Source: JBFHDX01 sp041584475 | Lineage (GTDB): Bacteria > Pseudomonadota > Alphaproteobacteria > UBA8366 > JADFVY01 | Assembly (NCBI GenBank): GCA_041584475.1 | Contig: JBFHDX010000065.1 | Coordinates: 1 to 20,521, forward strand | DNA length: 20,521 nucleotides | Direction: 5' to 3' | In this document: positions 1 through 7,385 of the stretch, in pieces | Layout of the letters: each line of letters starts with the position of its first letter | Position numbering within the stretch: position 1 is the first letter of the stretch | Notes under the pieces: model-generated | Databases searched by the model: none | What the model saw: the letters and a program-made list of their open reading frames with translations, nothing else | Told to the model about the DNA's origin: nothing | Position numbers and translations under genes: made by a program

Positions 1-873
1 GGCCGGCTCGGCATCGAGGTCGATCTCGAGGCGCTGGACGCGATGGGTCGCGAGACGCCGGTGCTCGTCGACCTGAAGCCGTCGGGCACCGGCTACATGG
101 AGGACCTGCACCGTGCGGGCGGGCTGGCGACGGTATTGCGCGAGATCGCCGGCCTGCTGCACCTCGATGCGCTGACCTGCAGCGGACGCAGCCTGGGCCA
201 GAATATCGAGGCCGCACCACCGCCATGGGACCAGGCCATCGTGCGGACGCGCGATGCACCGATCCATGGCGAGGGCGGCATCGCCGTGCTGCGCGGCAAT
301 CTGTGTCCCGGCAGTGCGATCATCAAGCAGTCGGGCGCGAGCGCCGACCTGATTCGGCATGCCGGTCGTGCGGTCGTCTTCGAGTCGCTCGACGACATGG
401 CCGCACGGATCGACGATCCGGATCTTGACGTCGGCCCGCGGGACGTGCTCGTGCTGCGCAACGCCGGCCCGCGTGGTGCGCCCGGCATGCCCGAGGCGGG
501 CTATATCCCGATCCCGAAGAAGCTTGCCGTCCAGGGCGTGCGCGATATGGTGCGCATCTCGGACGCACGGATGAGCGGTACGGCGTTCGGCACGGTGGTT
601 CTCCACGTCTGCCCGGAGGCGGCGGTCGGCGGCCCGCTCGCGCTCGTGCGGAATGGCGACGAGATCGCACTCGACGTGCCGGCCCGCACGCTCGAGCTGC
701 GGGTTTCGGAGAAGGAGCTGGCCCGCCGTCGCGCCGACTGGGCGGCGCCGGCCGCGGCGCAGGCGGAACGCGGCTATCTGCGGCTGCATCTGGAGCATGT
801 GCAGCAGGCCGACGAGGGCTGCGACCTCGATTTCCTCGCGCGGCGTCCGTTCGTGGCCAAGACGCCGCTCTAG
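1..873 (+). CDS. IlvD/Edd family dehydratase, sugar-acid type (C-terminal half, 5' end outside window)
   Basis: The reading frame is open from base 1, so only the last 290 residues of a normally 570-600 residue enzyme are visible. The family dehydrates dihydroxy acids or aldonic/aldaric acids to 2-keto(-3-deoxy) acids with an Fe-S cluster; the N-terminal cluster cysteines lie outside the window. Visible family blocks are VDLKPSGTGYMEDLHRAGG, GNLCPGSAIIKQSG, GPRGAPGMPEAG and ISDARMSGTAFGTVVLHV. The Ser of DARMSG (codon 574-576) corresponds to the proposed catalytic serine of the family. The ISDARMSGT form, followed by PEAAVGGPLALV, is closer to L-arabinonate/other sugar-acid dehydratases than to the branched-chain enzyme IlvD, whose usual wording is TDGRFSG. 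The gene leads a co-directional set with a DHDPS-family enzyme, a hydroxyacid dehydrogenase and a lactonase-like protein, which fits sugar-acid catabolism. Family assignment is firm; the substrate is inferred. Confidence 0.93.
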   Translation, partial: GRLGIEVDLEALDAMGRETPVLVDLKPSGTGYMEDLHRAGGLATVLREIAGLLHLDALTCSGRSLGQNIEAAPPPWDQAIVRTRDAPIHGEGGIAVLRGNLCPGSAIIKQSGASADLIRHAGRAVVFESLDDMAARIDDPDLDVGPRDVLVLRNAGPRGAPGMPEAGYIPIPKKLAVQGVRDMVRISDARMSGTAFGTVVLHVCPEAAVGGPLALVRNGDEIALDVPARTLELRVSEKELARRRADWAAPAAAQAERGYLRLHLEHVQQADEGCDLDFLARRPFVAKTPL

Positions 874-942
874 GAGGCGGGCAAAACCACTGCGGCGGCC
901 GTGCCCCGCTGCGCAAATATCACCAGGATGGGAAAAGCAGGA

Positions 943-1872
943 ATGAATGCGATCTCCAGAATGTCGGGCGTGCTGTCTCCGGTCGTGACGCCGTTCCGGG
1001 CGGATCTCTCGCCCGATGCCGGTCGCTTGGTGCGGCAGTGCCGCTGGCTCTTGTCGCAGAACTGCGGCCTCGCCGTGTTCGGCACCAACAGCGAGGCCAA
1101 CTCGCTCTCCGTCGAAGAGAAGATCGATTTGCTCGACGCGCTCGTCGACGGCGGCATCGATACCGGCCGCATGATGCCGGGTACGGGCGCCTGCGCGATC
1201 CCCGACGCGGTGCGGCTGACGGCGCATGCCGTAAGTCGCGGTTGCGCCGGGGTCCTGATGCTGCCGCCCTTCTACTACAAGGGGGTCAGCGACGAGGGGC
1301 TGTTCCGCAGCTTCGCCGAGGTGATCGAGCGCGTCGGCGATTCGCGGCTGCGCGTCTATCTCTACCACATCCCGCCGGTCGCCCAGGTGCCGATCACCCT
1401 GACGCTGATCGAGCGGCTGCTCGCCGCCTATCCGCAGACCGTCGTCGGCATCAAGGACAGCTCGGGCGACTGGAGCAATACCGAAGCGGTCCTGAAGGCG
1501 TTCCCCGGCTTCGCGGTGTTCGCCGGCAGTGAGACGTTCCTGTTGCGCAACATGCGCAGTGGCGGCGCCGGCTGCATTTCCGCCACCGCCAACATCAATC
1601 CGGCGGCGATCCACGACCTCTACGCCGGCTGGCAGGCGGCCGATGCGGACGCCCGGCAGGCCGCGCTCGACGACCTTCGCGGCGCGATGCAGGCGTTCCC
1701 GATGATCCCGGCGCTGAAGCACGCGGTTGCGCATTTTGCACACGACCCCGACTGGGATCGCGTGCGGCCGCCGCTCGTCGAGCTCACTGCGGACCAGAAG
1801 ACGGCGCTCGTCGCCGAGCTCGAGAAGCGCGGTTTCGTGATGCCCGGGCTCGCCGAGGCGGCGACCGCCTGA
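943..1872 (+). CDS. Dihydrodipicolinate synthase/N-acetylneuraminate lyase family protein
   Basis: A 309-residue class I (Schiff-base) aldolase/dehydratase of the DapA/NanA TIM-barrel family. With the ATG at 943 as residue 1, the family features are GTNSEA (47-52, the GTTGE block), the catalytic tyrosine in YHIPP (Tyr141) and the Schiff-base lysine in GIKDSSGD (Lys171). The frame extends upstream to a GTG at 901, but purine-rich ggaaaag (931-937) sits five bases before ATG 943 and the residues before it do not look like the family. ATG 961 is also possible. The GTNSEAN variant and the dehydratase neighbour suggest a 2-keto-3-deoxy sugar-acid aldolase or dehydratase (KdgD-like) rather than lysine-biosynthetic DapA. 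The gene starts 69 bases after the IlvD-family stop and is probably in the same operon. Family confidence is high; the exact reaction is unknown. Confidence 0.92.
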   Translation: MNAISRMSGVLSPVVTPFRADLSPDAGRLVRQCRWLLSQNCGLAVFGTNSEANSLSVEEKIDLLDALVDGGIDTGRMMPGTGACAIPDAVRLTAHAVSRGCAGVLMLPPFYYKGVSDEGLFRSFAEVIERVGDSRLRVYLYHIPPVAQVPITLTLIERLLAAYPQTVVGIKDSSGDWSNTEAVLKAFPGFAVFAGSETFLLRNMRSGGAGCISATANINPAAIHDLYAGWQAADADARQAALDDLRGAMQAFPMIPALKHAVAHFAHDPDWDRVRPPLVELTADQKTALVAELEKRGFVMPGLAEAATA

Positions 1873-1913
1873 CCGCGCGCAGGCGGCACACCGGCGGGGC
1901 CGCGGCGGCCCTC

Positions 1914-1918
1914 AGGAG
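1914..1918 (+). promoter_or_regulatory. Ribosome binding site supporting a TTG start
   Basis: The sequence aggag lies eight bases before TTG 1927. It decides the non-ATG start of the hydroxyacid dehydrogenase gene, whose protein begins MRIFLTHSQE. Confidence 0.6.
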
Positions 1919-1926
1919 ACGGCCCG

Positions 1927-2943
1927 TTGCGGATCTTTCTCACGCACAGTCAAGAGGATCTCGAGACGTACTTCGTCTGGGCGCTCGAGCCGCTGCGGCG
2001 GCTCGGCGAGGTGGTCACGAACCCGCTCGGCCGCGACCTGTCGACGCCGGAGCTGATCGACGCCGCCGCGGACTGCGAGATCATCGTCGCCCACCGGGCC
2101 ACGCCCGGCGAGGCCGCGCTGTTCGACGCGCTGCCCGGTCTCGTCGCCTTGCTGCGGCCACAGAAGGACATCATGACGATCGATGTCGACGCGGCGTCGC
2201 GGAACGGCGTTCTGGTCGCCAATGCGCCGGTCAGCTTCGTCGCCTCGACCGCCGAGATGGCGCTGGCGCTGATGCTGGCTTTGGCCCGCCATTTGGGCGA
2301 ATCCGTCGTCGACTACAGGGCGGGCCGGGAGCCGCCGGTGCGCATGGGCGCGCAGCTGCGCGGCGCCGTCGCGGGAATCATCGGCTACGGCGCGGTCGGC
2401 AGCTATCTCGCCGGTATCCTCGTAGCGCTCGGAATGCGCGTCCTCGTCTACGACCCGTACAAGACGGTCGGCGCAGCCGGCGTCGAACAGGTCGATCTCG
2501 AGGCGCTGCTGCGCGGCTCGGACTTCGTGCTGCCGCTCGCCGCGGCGACGGACGAGACCGCGAACCTGATCGACGCGCGGGCGCTCTCGCTGATGAAGCC
2601 GACGGCCCGGCTCGTCAATTGCTCGCGCGGTGAGCTTGTCGACGAGGCGGCCCTGGCGGCGGCGCTCGATGACGGTCGCCTCGCCGGGCTGGCGATGGAC
2701 GTCGGTAGGGCAGGGGACCAGCGGCCGTCGGCCGGGCTCGCGGCGCGGCCCGGAATCGTCGCCACGCCCCATCTCGGCGGCGCGACCGCGCAGTCCGCCG
2801 AGCCGCAGGCGCTGAGTCCGGTCGAGCAGATCGCGGCGATCCGGGCAGGCCGCATGCCGCCGCGCGCGATCAACCCCGAGCACGCCTCCCGACTTCACGC
2901 TTTCTGGGCCGAGCACGGCCTCGCAGAGAAGGAGCATGACTGA
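1927..2943 (+). CDS. D-isomer-specific 2-hydroxyacid dehydrogenase, NAD-binding
   Basis: 338 residues starting at a TTG codon preceded by a good ribosome binding site. The NAD-binding Rossmann motif is GYGAVG (153-158), with the acidic ribose-binding residue at Asp176 (VYDPY). The catalytic-domain signature NCSRGELVDEAAL carries the expected Arg234, and the catalytic histidine is His282 in ATPHLGG. The usual catalytic Glu in a DVFexEP-like segment is not apparent: this protein reads MDVGRAGDQRPS (258-268). I recall a DVGRAPDQMP-like wording in a subgroup of the family, so this may be a subfamily trait rather than damage. The family interconverts 2-keto and 2-hydroxy acids, which fits a branch of the keto-acid pathway implied by the neighbours. 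It follows the DHDPS-family gene by 54 bases and ends one base before the next start. The substrate is not predictable. Confidence 0.9.
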   Translation: MRIFLTHSQEDLETYFVWALEPLRRLGEVVTNPLGRDLSTPELIDAAADCEIIVAHRATPGEAALFDALPGLVALLRPQKDIMTIDVDAASRNGVLVANAPVSFVASTAEMALALMLALARHLGESVVDYRAGREPPVRMGAQLRGAVAGIIGYGAVGSYLAGILVALGMRVLVYDPYKTVGAAGVEQVDLEALLRGSDFVLPLAAATDETANLIDARALSLMKPTARLVNCSRGELVDEAALAAALDDGRLAGLAMDVGRAGDQRPSAGLAARPGIVATPHLGGATAQSAEPQALSPVEQIAAIRAGRMPPRAINPEHASRLHAFWAEHGLAEKEHD

Positions 2944-2944
2944 C

Positions 2945-3799
2945 ATGGCATTCCGCCCGATCAGCGCCGATTCGCCCAAACCGCGGCTGCAGGCGCCGCC
3001 CGGCGCCTGCGACACCCACATGCATTTCTACAACAGGGCGTTCCCGGCGGCGCCGACCGCGCTGATCACCCCGGACGATGCGTGGATCGACGATTACCGC
3101 CGCCTTCAGGCGCATCTCGGCCTGCAGCGCGTGGTCGTCGTGCAGCCGACGACCTACGGGCTCGACAATTCAAGCCAGATCGAGGCGATGCAGGCCTTCG
3201 GCGACGATGCCCGCGGCGTGTTCGTGGTCGACGCCGGCACGTCCGAGGCGGAGCTCGACCGCCTGACGCGGCTGGGCGGCAGGGGCGCGCGCTTCCACAT
3301 GCTGCCCGGCGGCGCCGTGCCGTGGAACATCCTCGAGGAGGTCGCCGCGCGCGTGCACGGCTTCGGCTGGCACATCCAGCTGCAGCTCAACGGCCGCGAG
3401 CTGCCCGAGCACGCGGCCATGCTGAGGCGCCTGCCCGGGACGCTGGTGATCGATCACGTCGGCCGCTTCACGCCGCCGGTTACGCCCGACCACGAGGCGT
3501 TCCATGTATTGCTGGGGCTGCTCGAGACCGGCCGCTGCTGGGTCAAGCTCTCCGCGCCGTACGAGTCGTTCGGCGAGCGGCCGCCGGACTATGCGGATAT
3601 CGCGGTCGAGGCGCGCGCGCTCGTCGCGGCCGCGCCCGAGCGCATGCTTTGGGCCAGCAACTGGCCGCACCCGAGCAGGGACTGGCGGCCGGACGAGTCC
3701 GAGCTCCTCGACCTGCTGCTCGACTGGGTCGACGACGAGGCGACGCGGCGCCGCATCCTCGTCGACAACCCGGCCGCCCTCTACGGCTTTCCGGATTAG
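2945..3799 (+). CDS. Amidohydrolase family protein (COG3618; lactonase/isomerase-like)
   Basis: A 284-residue TIM-barrel amidohydrolase related to 2-pyrone-4,6-dicarboxylate lactonase LigI and D-galactarolactone isomerase. From ATG 2945 the expected residues are the DTHMH motif (His25, His27), WHIQLQ (His143), IDHVGRF (His171) and WASNWPHPS near the C terminus. In LigI-like enzymes the last motif usually carries the catalytic Asp (DWPHP); here it is Asn239, a notable change. An in-frame ATG at 2936 overlaps the previous stop, but aaggag (2929-2934) is one base from 2936 and ten from 2945, so 2945 is preferred. The position after a sugar-acid dehydratase, an aldolase-family enzyme and a dehydrogenase suggests a sugar lactone as substrate. 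A PDC-lactonase role is less likely because no lig genes are nearby. Confidence 0.88.
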   Translation: MAFRPISADSPKPRLQAPPGACDTHMHFYNRAFPAAPTALITPDDAWIDDYRRLQAHLGLQRVVVVQPTTYGLDNSSQIEAMQAFGDDARGVFVVDAGTSEAELDRLTRLGGRGARFHMLPGGAVPWNILEEVAARVHGFGWHIQLQLNGRELPEHAAMLRRLPGTLVIDHVGRFTPPVTPDHEAFHVLLGLLETGRCWVKLSAPYESFGERPPDYADIAVEARALVAAAPERMLWASNWPHPSRDWRPDESELLDLLLDWVDDEATRRRILVDNPAALYGFPD

Positions 3800-3805
3800 G
3801 CACCG

Positions 3806-4261
3806 GTGAAGGCGCTGATCCAGCGCGTGCGCGAGGCCTCGGTCACCGTCGCGGACGAGACCGTCGGAGCCATCGGTCCCGGGCTCCTGGTCCTGTTCTG
3901 CGCCGAGGACGGCGACCGCCCGGACGATGTCGAGCTGCTGGCACGCAAGACCGCGAATCTGCGGATCTTCGAGGACGAGGCCGGCAAGATGAACCGCTCG
4001 ATCGTCGATACTGGCGGCGCCGTCCTCGCGGTCAGCCAGTTCACGCTCGCCGGCGACGCGCGCAAGGGCAACCGGCCGAGCTTCGTTCGCGCCGCCGCCC
4101 CGGAGCCGGCGACGGCCGCCTACGAGCAATATTGCGATGCGCTGCGGGATTTCGGCCTCAGGGTCGAGACCGGCCGCTTCGCCGCCCGCATGCAGGTCGC
4201 GCTCGTCAATGACGGACCGGTGACGATCTGGCTCGATACGGCCGAGCTGCGCGGCCGCTGA
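3806..4261 (+). CDS. dtd: D-aminoacyl-tRNA deacylase
   Basis: Complete 151-residue Dtd with a GTG start, six bases after the amidohydrolase stop. Dtd hydrolyses D-amino acids and glycine mischarged on tRNAs in the cytoplasm. Both hallmark motifs are present: SQFTLAGD (77-84, normally SQFTLxAD), followed by KGNRPSF, and NDGPVT (135-140), which contains the Gly-cisPro dipeptide used for chiral rejection. Length matches the family (about 145-150). It is a housekeeping enzyme placed at the end of a catabolic gene set, probably by read-through transcription and not by shared pathway. The GTG start has little Shine-Dalgarno sequence before it, which fits translational coupling to the upstream gene. 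Confidence 0.95.
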   Translation: MKALIQRVREASVTVADETVGAIGPGLLVLFCAEDGDRPDDVELLARKTANLRIFEDEAGKMNRSIVDTGGAVLAVSQFTLAGDARKGNRPSFVRAAAPEPATAAYEQYCDALRDFGLRVETGRFAARMQVALVNDGPVTIWLDTAELRGR

Positions 4262-4414
4262 GCGTCGACGGGCGAAACCCGGCCGTGGCGGACGGCGGCC
4301 GCGGATTAAGCGCCGCTTAAGCTTTCGGCGACATGGTGTGTCGGCCCGACGCGGTTGCGCTCGAGGGCTCCGGCGCCGGCATTTAATGTTCGAACCTGCC
4401 CCGTGGATCCGGAA
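4262..4414. other. Intergenic region between dtd and the exported-protein gene
   Basis: 153 bases without a convincing gene. They hold two weak stems, cggg/cccg around 4269-4281 and ggccg/cggcc at 4281-4300, neither followed by a T-run, so neither is a clear terminator. There is also a perfect palindrome at 4306-4320 and an A/T-rich patch (atttaat, 4381-4387) that could be a -10 element. A TTG-initiated extension of the downstream frame to 4355 is possible but its residues do not resemble an export signal. Confidence 0.6.
4306..4320. promoter_or_regulatory. Perfect 15-bp palindrome, possible operator
   Basis: TTAAGCG-C-CGCTTAA: seven-base arms around one central base, A/T-rich ends in a 70% GC background. 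It lies about 95 bases upstream of ATG 4415. No T-run follows, so it reads more like a protein-binding site than a terminator. The function is inferred only. Confidence 0.35.
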
Positions 4415-5098
4415 ATGCGGCATAAGGCACTGATTGTATGTATTTTCATGGCGACCTCGGCGGTCGTATACGCGACCCCGGAAGAGGGTGAATTTTCGTC
4501 GATGGCCGGCGATGCCGGGGACAGCCGAAATGTCGGCGCCGCCAGGGGTGACAGCGCCGACGGCAGCATTCCCGGCAAGTTTTTCCTGCAGGGCAGCGAG
4601 GACGGGGCACGCCCGGTGGCGCTGCCCTCCGCCACCGAGACGGTCCGGCGGGTTCGGCTGTTCGATCGCCAGGTGTCGTACCGCAACGACCGCAAGGCCT
4701 GCGTCGCCTTCGAATTGCCAGTGCCGGCCGCAGAGGCGGTGCGCACGATCGACTTGACCCTCGAGGCGTACAACGACGATTCCACCTATTTGCGGGCGGT
4801 CTGGTTCGAGATCGACGGCATCGGCGGCTACATCGGCGTCAGCAAGGTGGCCGAAGGTCAACACCGCGGCAACGGCACGATCGCGCCGAGGGAGACCAAG
4901 CGCTGGCGCTTCGGACTCGACCGGTTTCCGGTCGCGCTGAACGGCGAGCTGACGTCGGAGGTGGACTTTGCGGGACTGCTCGCCCGTCCCGGGCCGCACA
5001 CGGTCTGCAGCTGGATCAGCACCTACGCTCAGTACGGCCCGAATTCGTGGATCACCATGGATATGGAGATCGTCACCGAGGCTCGGGGCAGGCGCTAG
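4415..5098 (+). CDS. Predicted exported protein of unknown function
   Basis: 227 residues from ATG 4415. I do not recognise the family. The N terminus looks like a signal peptide: a basic n-region (MRHK), a hydrophobic core (about 5-18) and a probable cleavage site after VVYA (residue 20). The mature part starts with an acidic/Gly-Ser-rich, low-complexity stretch (21-55) and then has a compact mixed region ending at WITMDMEIVTEA. That region has a Trp/Tyr-rich segment (YLRAVWFEIDGIGGYIG, about 125-141). Two cysteines remain after cleavage (Cys96, Cys198) and could form a disulfide. A beta-rich periplasmic or secreted domain is plausible. It is not in an obvious operon: the preceding gene is 153 bases away and the following one is convergent. 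Its TAG stop overlaps the pcaB stop on the other strand. Coding is supported by codon bias and the signal peptide. Confidence 0.7.
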   Translation: MRHKALIVCIFMATSAVVYATPEEGEFSSMAGDAGDSRNVGAARGDSADGSIPGKFFLQGSEDGARPVALPSATETVRRVRLFDRQVSYRNDRKACVAFELPVPAAEAVRTIDLTLEAYNDDSTYLRAVWFEIDGIGGYIGVSKVAEGQHRGNGTIAPRETKRWRFGLDRFPVALNGELTSEVDFAGLLARPGPHTVCSWISTYAQYGPNSWITMDMEIVTEARGRR

Positions 5099-6435
5099 CG
5101 CTCCGTCGAGGAAAGCCGCGCCGCCGCGAGTATGCGGTCGATGATCGCTGCCGTCGAGCCCAGATAATTCGCCGGGTCCGCGACCGCATCCCAGTCGACC
5201 GGCGCGTCCGTGCGCTCCCGCAGGATGTCCGTCAGGTGCCGGCCGCCGGCGATGACCTCCTTGCACGCGTCCTTGACCAACGCCTGTGCGTCGCGGCGCT
5301 TCATGTGGCGGGCCAGCGCGAAACTGGCGGCTTCGGCGAGGACGAGCCCGTTGGCGGCATCGAGATTCGCGCGCATGCGCGTGGCGTCGACCTCCAGCGT
5401 TTCGATCACCGTTATCGCATGTCTCAGCGCCGCGCCGGCGCCGCCGACCATCTGCGGCAGCGTCAGCCATTCCAGCTGCCAGCCGGGGCCGCCGCGCTCG
5501 TGCTCCTGGATCAGTGCCTGGTGGATGCTGGACAGCAGCGTCGCGTTCATCCGCGCGGCGGTCACCAGGGCCTCGCAGGCGACCGGGTTCGATTTCTGCG
5601 GCATCGTGCTCGAGCCGCCGCCCGCGCCGGGCCGGACCTCGTGCACCTCGGACTGAGCCAGCAGGACGAGGTCCTGCCCCATCTTGCCGAGGCTCCCCGT
5701 CACGAGCGACAGCCAGCCGGCGAACTCGGCGAGACTGTCGCGCCGCGCATGCCAGGGACCGGCAGGGACGGCGAGGTCAAGCTCGCGGCCCAGCCCCTCC
5801 ATCACCTCGATGCCGCGCTCGCCGAGCGCCGCCAGCGTTCCGGCCGCGCCGCCGAACTGCACCGCGAGCAGCCGCGGCTTCAGCTCGTCGAGCCGGGTCC
5901 GGTGATCGGCGACCGCCGCCAGCCAACCCGCGGCCTTGAGGCCGAAGGTCACCGGCAGCGCCTGCTGCGAGCGCGTGCGCCCGGCCATGACGGTATCGCG
6001 ATGCCTGTCGGCAAGCGCCGCCAGCAGCTCGACGAGCCGCTGCAGACGCACGGACAGCAGGTCGAGCGCCGTGCGCAGCCGCAGGACCAGCCCCGTATCG
6101 ACGATGTCCTGGCTGGTCGCGCCCCAATGCACCCATGCCGCGTCGTCGCCGCCGACGGCGGCGCGCAGCTGTTGCACCAACTCGATCACCGGCACGCCCG
6201 AGCGGGCGCTATCGGCGGCGATGCGCCCGACGTCCGGCTTCAGCGACGCCGCGGCGCGGGCGATGCGCTCGGCCGGTTTGCGCGGAACGATGCCGAGAGC
6301 CGCCTGGACGCGGGCCAGCGCAGCCTCGACCTCGAGCAGCGAACGCAGCTCGGCGTCCGCGGAAAACAGGGCTTCGATCTCCGGCTCGGAGAACAGCGTG
6401 CCGTAAAGCGGCGAGTCGGACGGGCGCATGGTCAT
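5095..6435 (-). CDS. pcaB: 3-carboxy-cis,cis-muconate cycloisomerase
   Basis: A 446-residue member of the fumarase/aspartase/adenylosuccinate lyase superfamily. PcaB lactonises 3-carboxy-cis,cis-muconate, the PcaGH product, to 4-carboxymuconolactone in the cytoplasm. Visible blocks are HWGATSQDIVDT (103-114), GRTRSQQALPVTFG (152-165) and the superfamily signature GGSSTMPQKSNP (273-284) with its catalytic-loop Ser. Length is near the full-size bacterial PcaB (about 450). It is the last gene of the ten-gene minus-strand cluster, 88 bases after the BKACE stop. The identification rests on both the sequence and the flanking pca genes; alone it could be confused with adenylosuccinate lyase. Start is ATG 6435, with ATG 6429 also in frame. 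Its stop overlaps the convergent exported-protein gene by four bases. Confidence 0.93.
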   Translation of the reverse strand: MTMRPSDSPLYGTLFSEPEIEALFSADAELRSLLEVEAALARVQAALGIVPRKPAERIARAAASLKPDVGRIAADSARSGVPVIELVQQLRAAVGGDDAAWVHWGATSQDIVDTGLVLRLRTALDLLSVRLQRLVELLAALADRHRDTVMAGRTRSQQALPVTFGLKAAGWLAAVADHRTRLDELKPRLLAVQFGGAAGTLAALGERGIEVMEGLGRELDLAVPAGPWHARRDSLAEFAGWLSLVTGSLGKMGQDLVLLAQSEVHEVRPGAGGGSSTMPQKSNPVACEALVTAARMNATLLSSIHQALIQEHERGGPGWQLEWLTLPQMVGGAGAALRHAITVIETLEVDATRMRANLDAANGLVLAEAASFALARHMKRRDAQALVKDACKEVIAGGRHLTDILRERTDAPVDWDAVADPANYLGSTAAIIDRILAAARLSSTER

Positions 6436-6523
6436 GACCGGACCCTACGCGGTTTCGGGGTCGACGGCGATGGCCGGGCCGAGGTCGCTGCACATCGTCG
6501 CCGGCGCCCGCCGCACGCCCGCG

Positions 6524-7366
6524 TCACGCGACGGCGGTCTGGGCCGGGATCGAGAGGATCCGACGGGCCTCGTCCGGCGTCGCCGGATGGCGGTCGTATT
6601 CGGCGCAGAGTCCGGCCACGCGGGCGACGAGTTCGGCGTTGCTGGAGGCCAGCCGCGACTTGTCGAAGCGGATGTTGTCTTCCAGTCCGGTTCGGCAGTG
6701 GCCGCCCATCTCGAGGGTCCAGAGGTTCATCTCGAGCTGGCTGCGGCCGATGCCCGCCGCGGTCCAGGTCGCATCCGGCATCAGCTTCTTCAGCTGCGCG
6801 ACCTCGAATTCGAGAATGTCGCGGCGCGGCGGCAGGGCGTTCTTCAGCCCGAACACGAACTGCACGTGGACCGGCCTGCGGATCATGCCGGCCTCGGCCA
6901 TCTGATGCGCGGTATACAGCATCGCCAGATCGAACACCTCGACCTCCGGCTTGACGTCGTGTTCCAGCATCTTCTGCGCCAGGTCGTGCACCAGCTCCGG
7001 GTGGTTCTCGTAGATCATGGTCGGGAAGTTGACCGAGCCGGTGGCCAGCGACGCCATGTCCGGACGCAGATGCAGCATGCCGCCGCGCTCCTCGGGCGCG
7101 CGGCCGCGGCCGCCGGTGGAGAACTGCACGATCATGCCCGGGCAGTGCCTGCGCACGCCGTCCAGGAAAGCGGCGAACTTGTCGGGGTCCGAGGACGGAC
7201 GCTGTTGCGCGTCGCGCACGTGCACGTGCACGATCGTGGCGCCGGCCTCGAAGGCTTCCTGCGTCGACTCGATCTGCTCCGCGACCGTAATGGGGACGGC
7301 GGGGTTGTCCTCCTTCTTCGGCACGGAGCCGGTGATCGCAACGGTGATGATGCAGGGTTCGGTCAT
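6524..7366 (-). CDS. Beta-keto acid cleavage enzyme (BKACE, DUF849)
   Basis: 280 residues from ATG 7366. The frame runs on to 7450, but that extension lies inside pcaG and does not match the family. BKACE enzymes are Zn-dependent TIM barrels that transfer the acyl part of a 3-keto acid to acetyl-CoA, giving acetoacetate and a new acyl-CoA. The metal-binding HVHVRD motif supplies His47 and His49. The third ligand is the Glu of TGLEDN (Glu229), and Glu143 in EVEVFD matches the known active-site Glu of the family member Kce, by memory of its numbering. It is set 19 bases after pcaG and before pcaB, in an operon making 3-oxoadipate but lacking pcaIJ and pcaF. A beta-ketoadipate cleavage role (to succinyl-CoA plus acetoacetate) is therefore attractive. 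The family is certain; the substrate is inferred from context. Confidence 0.92.
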   Translation of the reverse strand: MTEPCIITVAITGSVPKKEDNPAVPITVAEQIESTQEAFEAGATIVHVHVRDAQQRPSSDPDKFAAFLDGVRRHCPGMIVQFSTGGRGRAPEERGGMLHLRPDMASLATGSVNFPTMIYENHPELVHDLAQKMLEHDVKPEVEVFDLAMLYTAHQMAEAGMIRRPVHVQFVFGLKNALPPRRDILEFEVAQLKKLMPDATWTAAGIGRSQLEMNLWTLEMGGHCRTGLEDNIRFDKSRLASSNAELVARVAGLCAEYDRHPATPDEARRILSIPAQTAVA

Positions 7367-7385
7367 GGGTCGGTCCCGGTCGCTG

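Noticed and set aside
3170..5470. 766-codon minus-strand open frame opposite the amidohydrolase, dtd and exported-protein genes
   Set aside because: Spans several real genes on the other strand and has no family features.
5047..6954. 635-codon plus-strand frame opposite pcaB and the BKACE gene
   Set aside because: Antisense shadow; the opposite strand encodes full, motif-complete enzymes.
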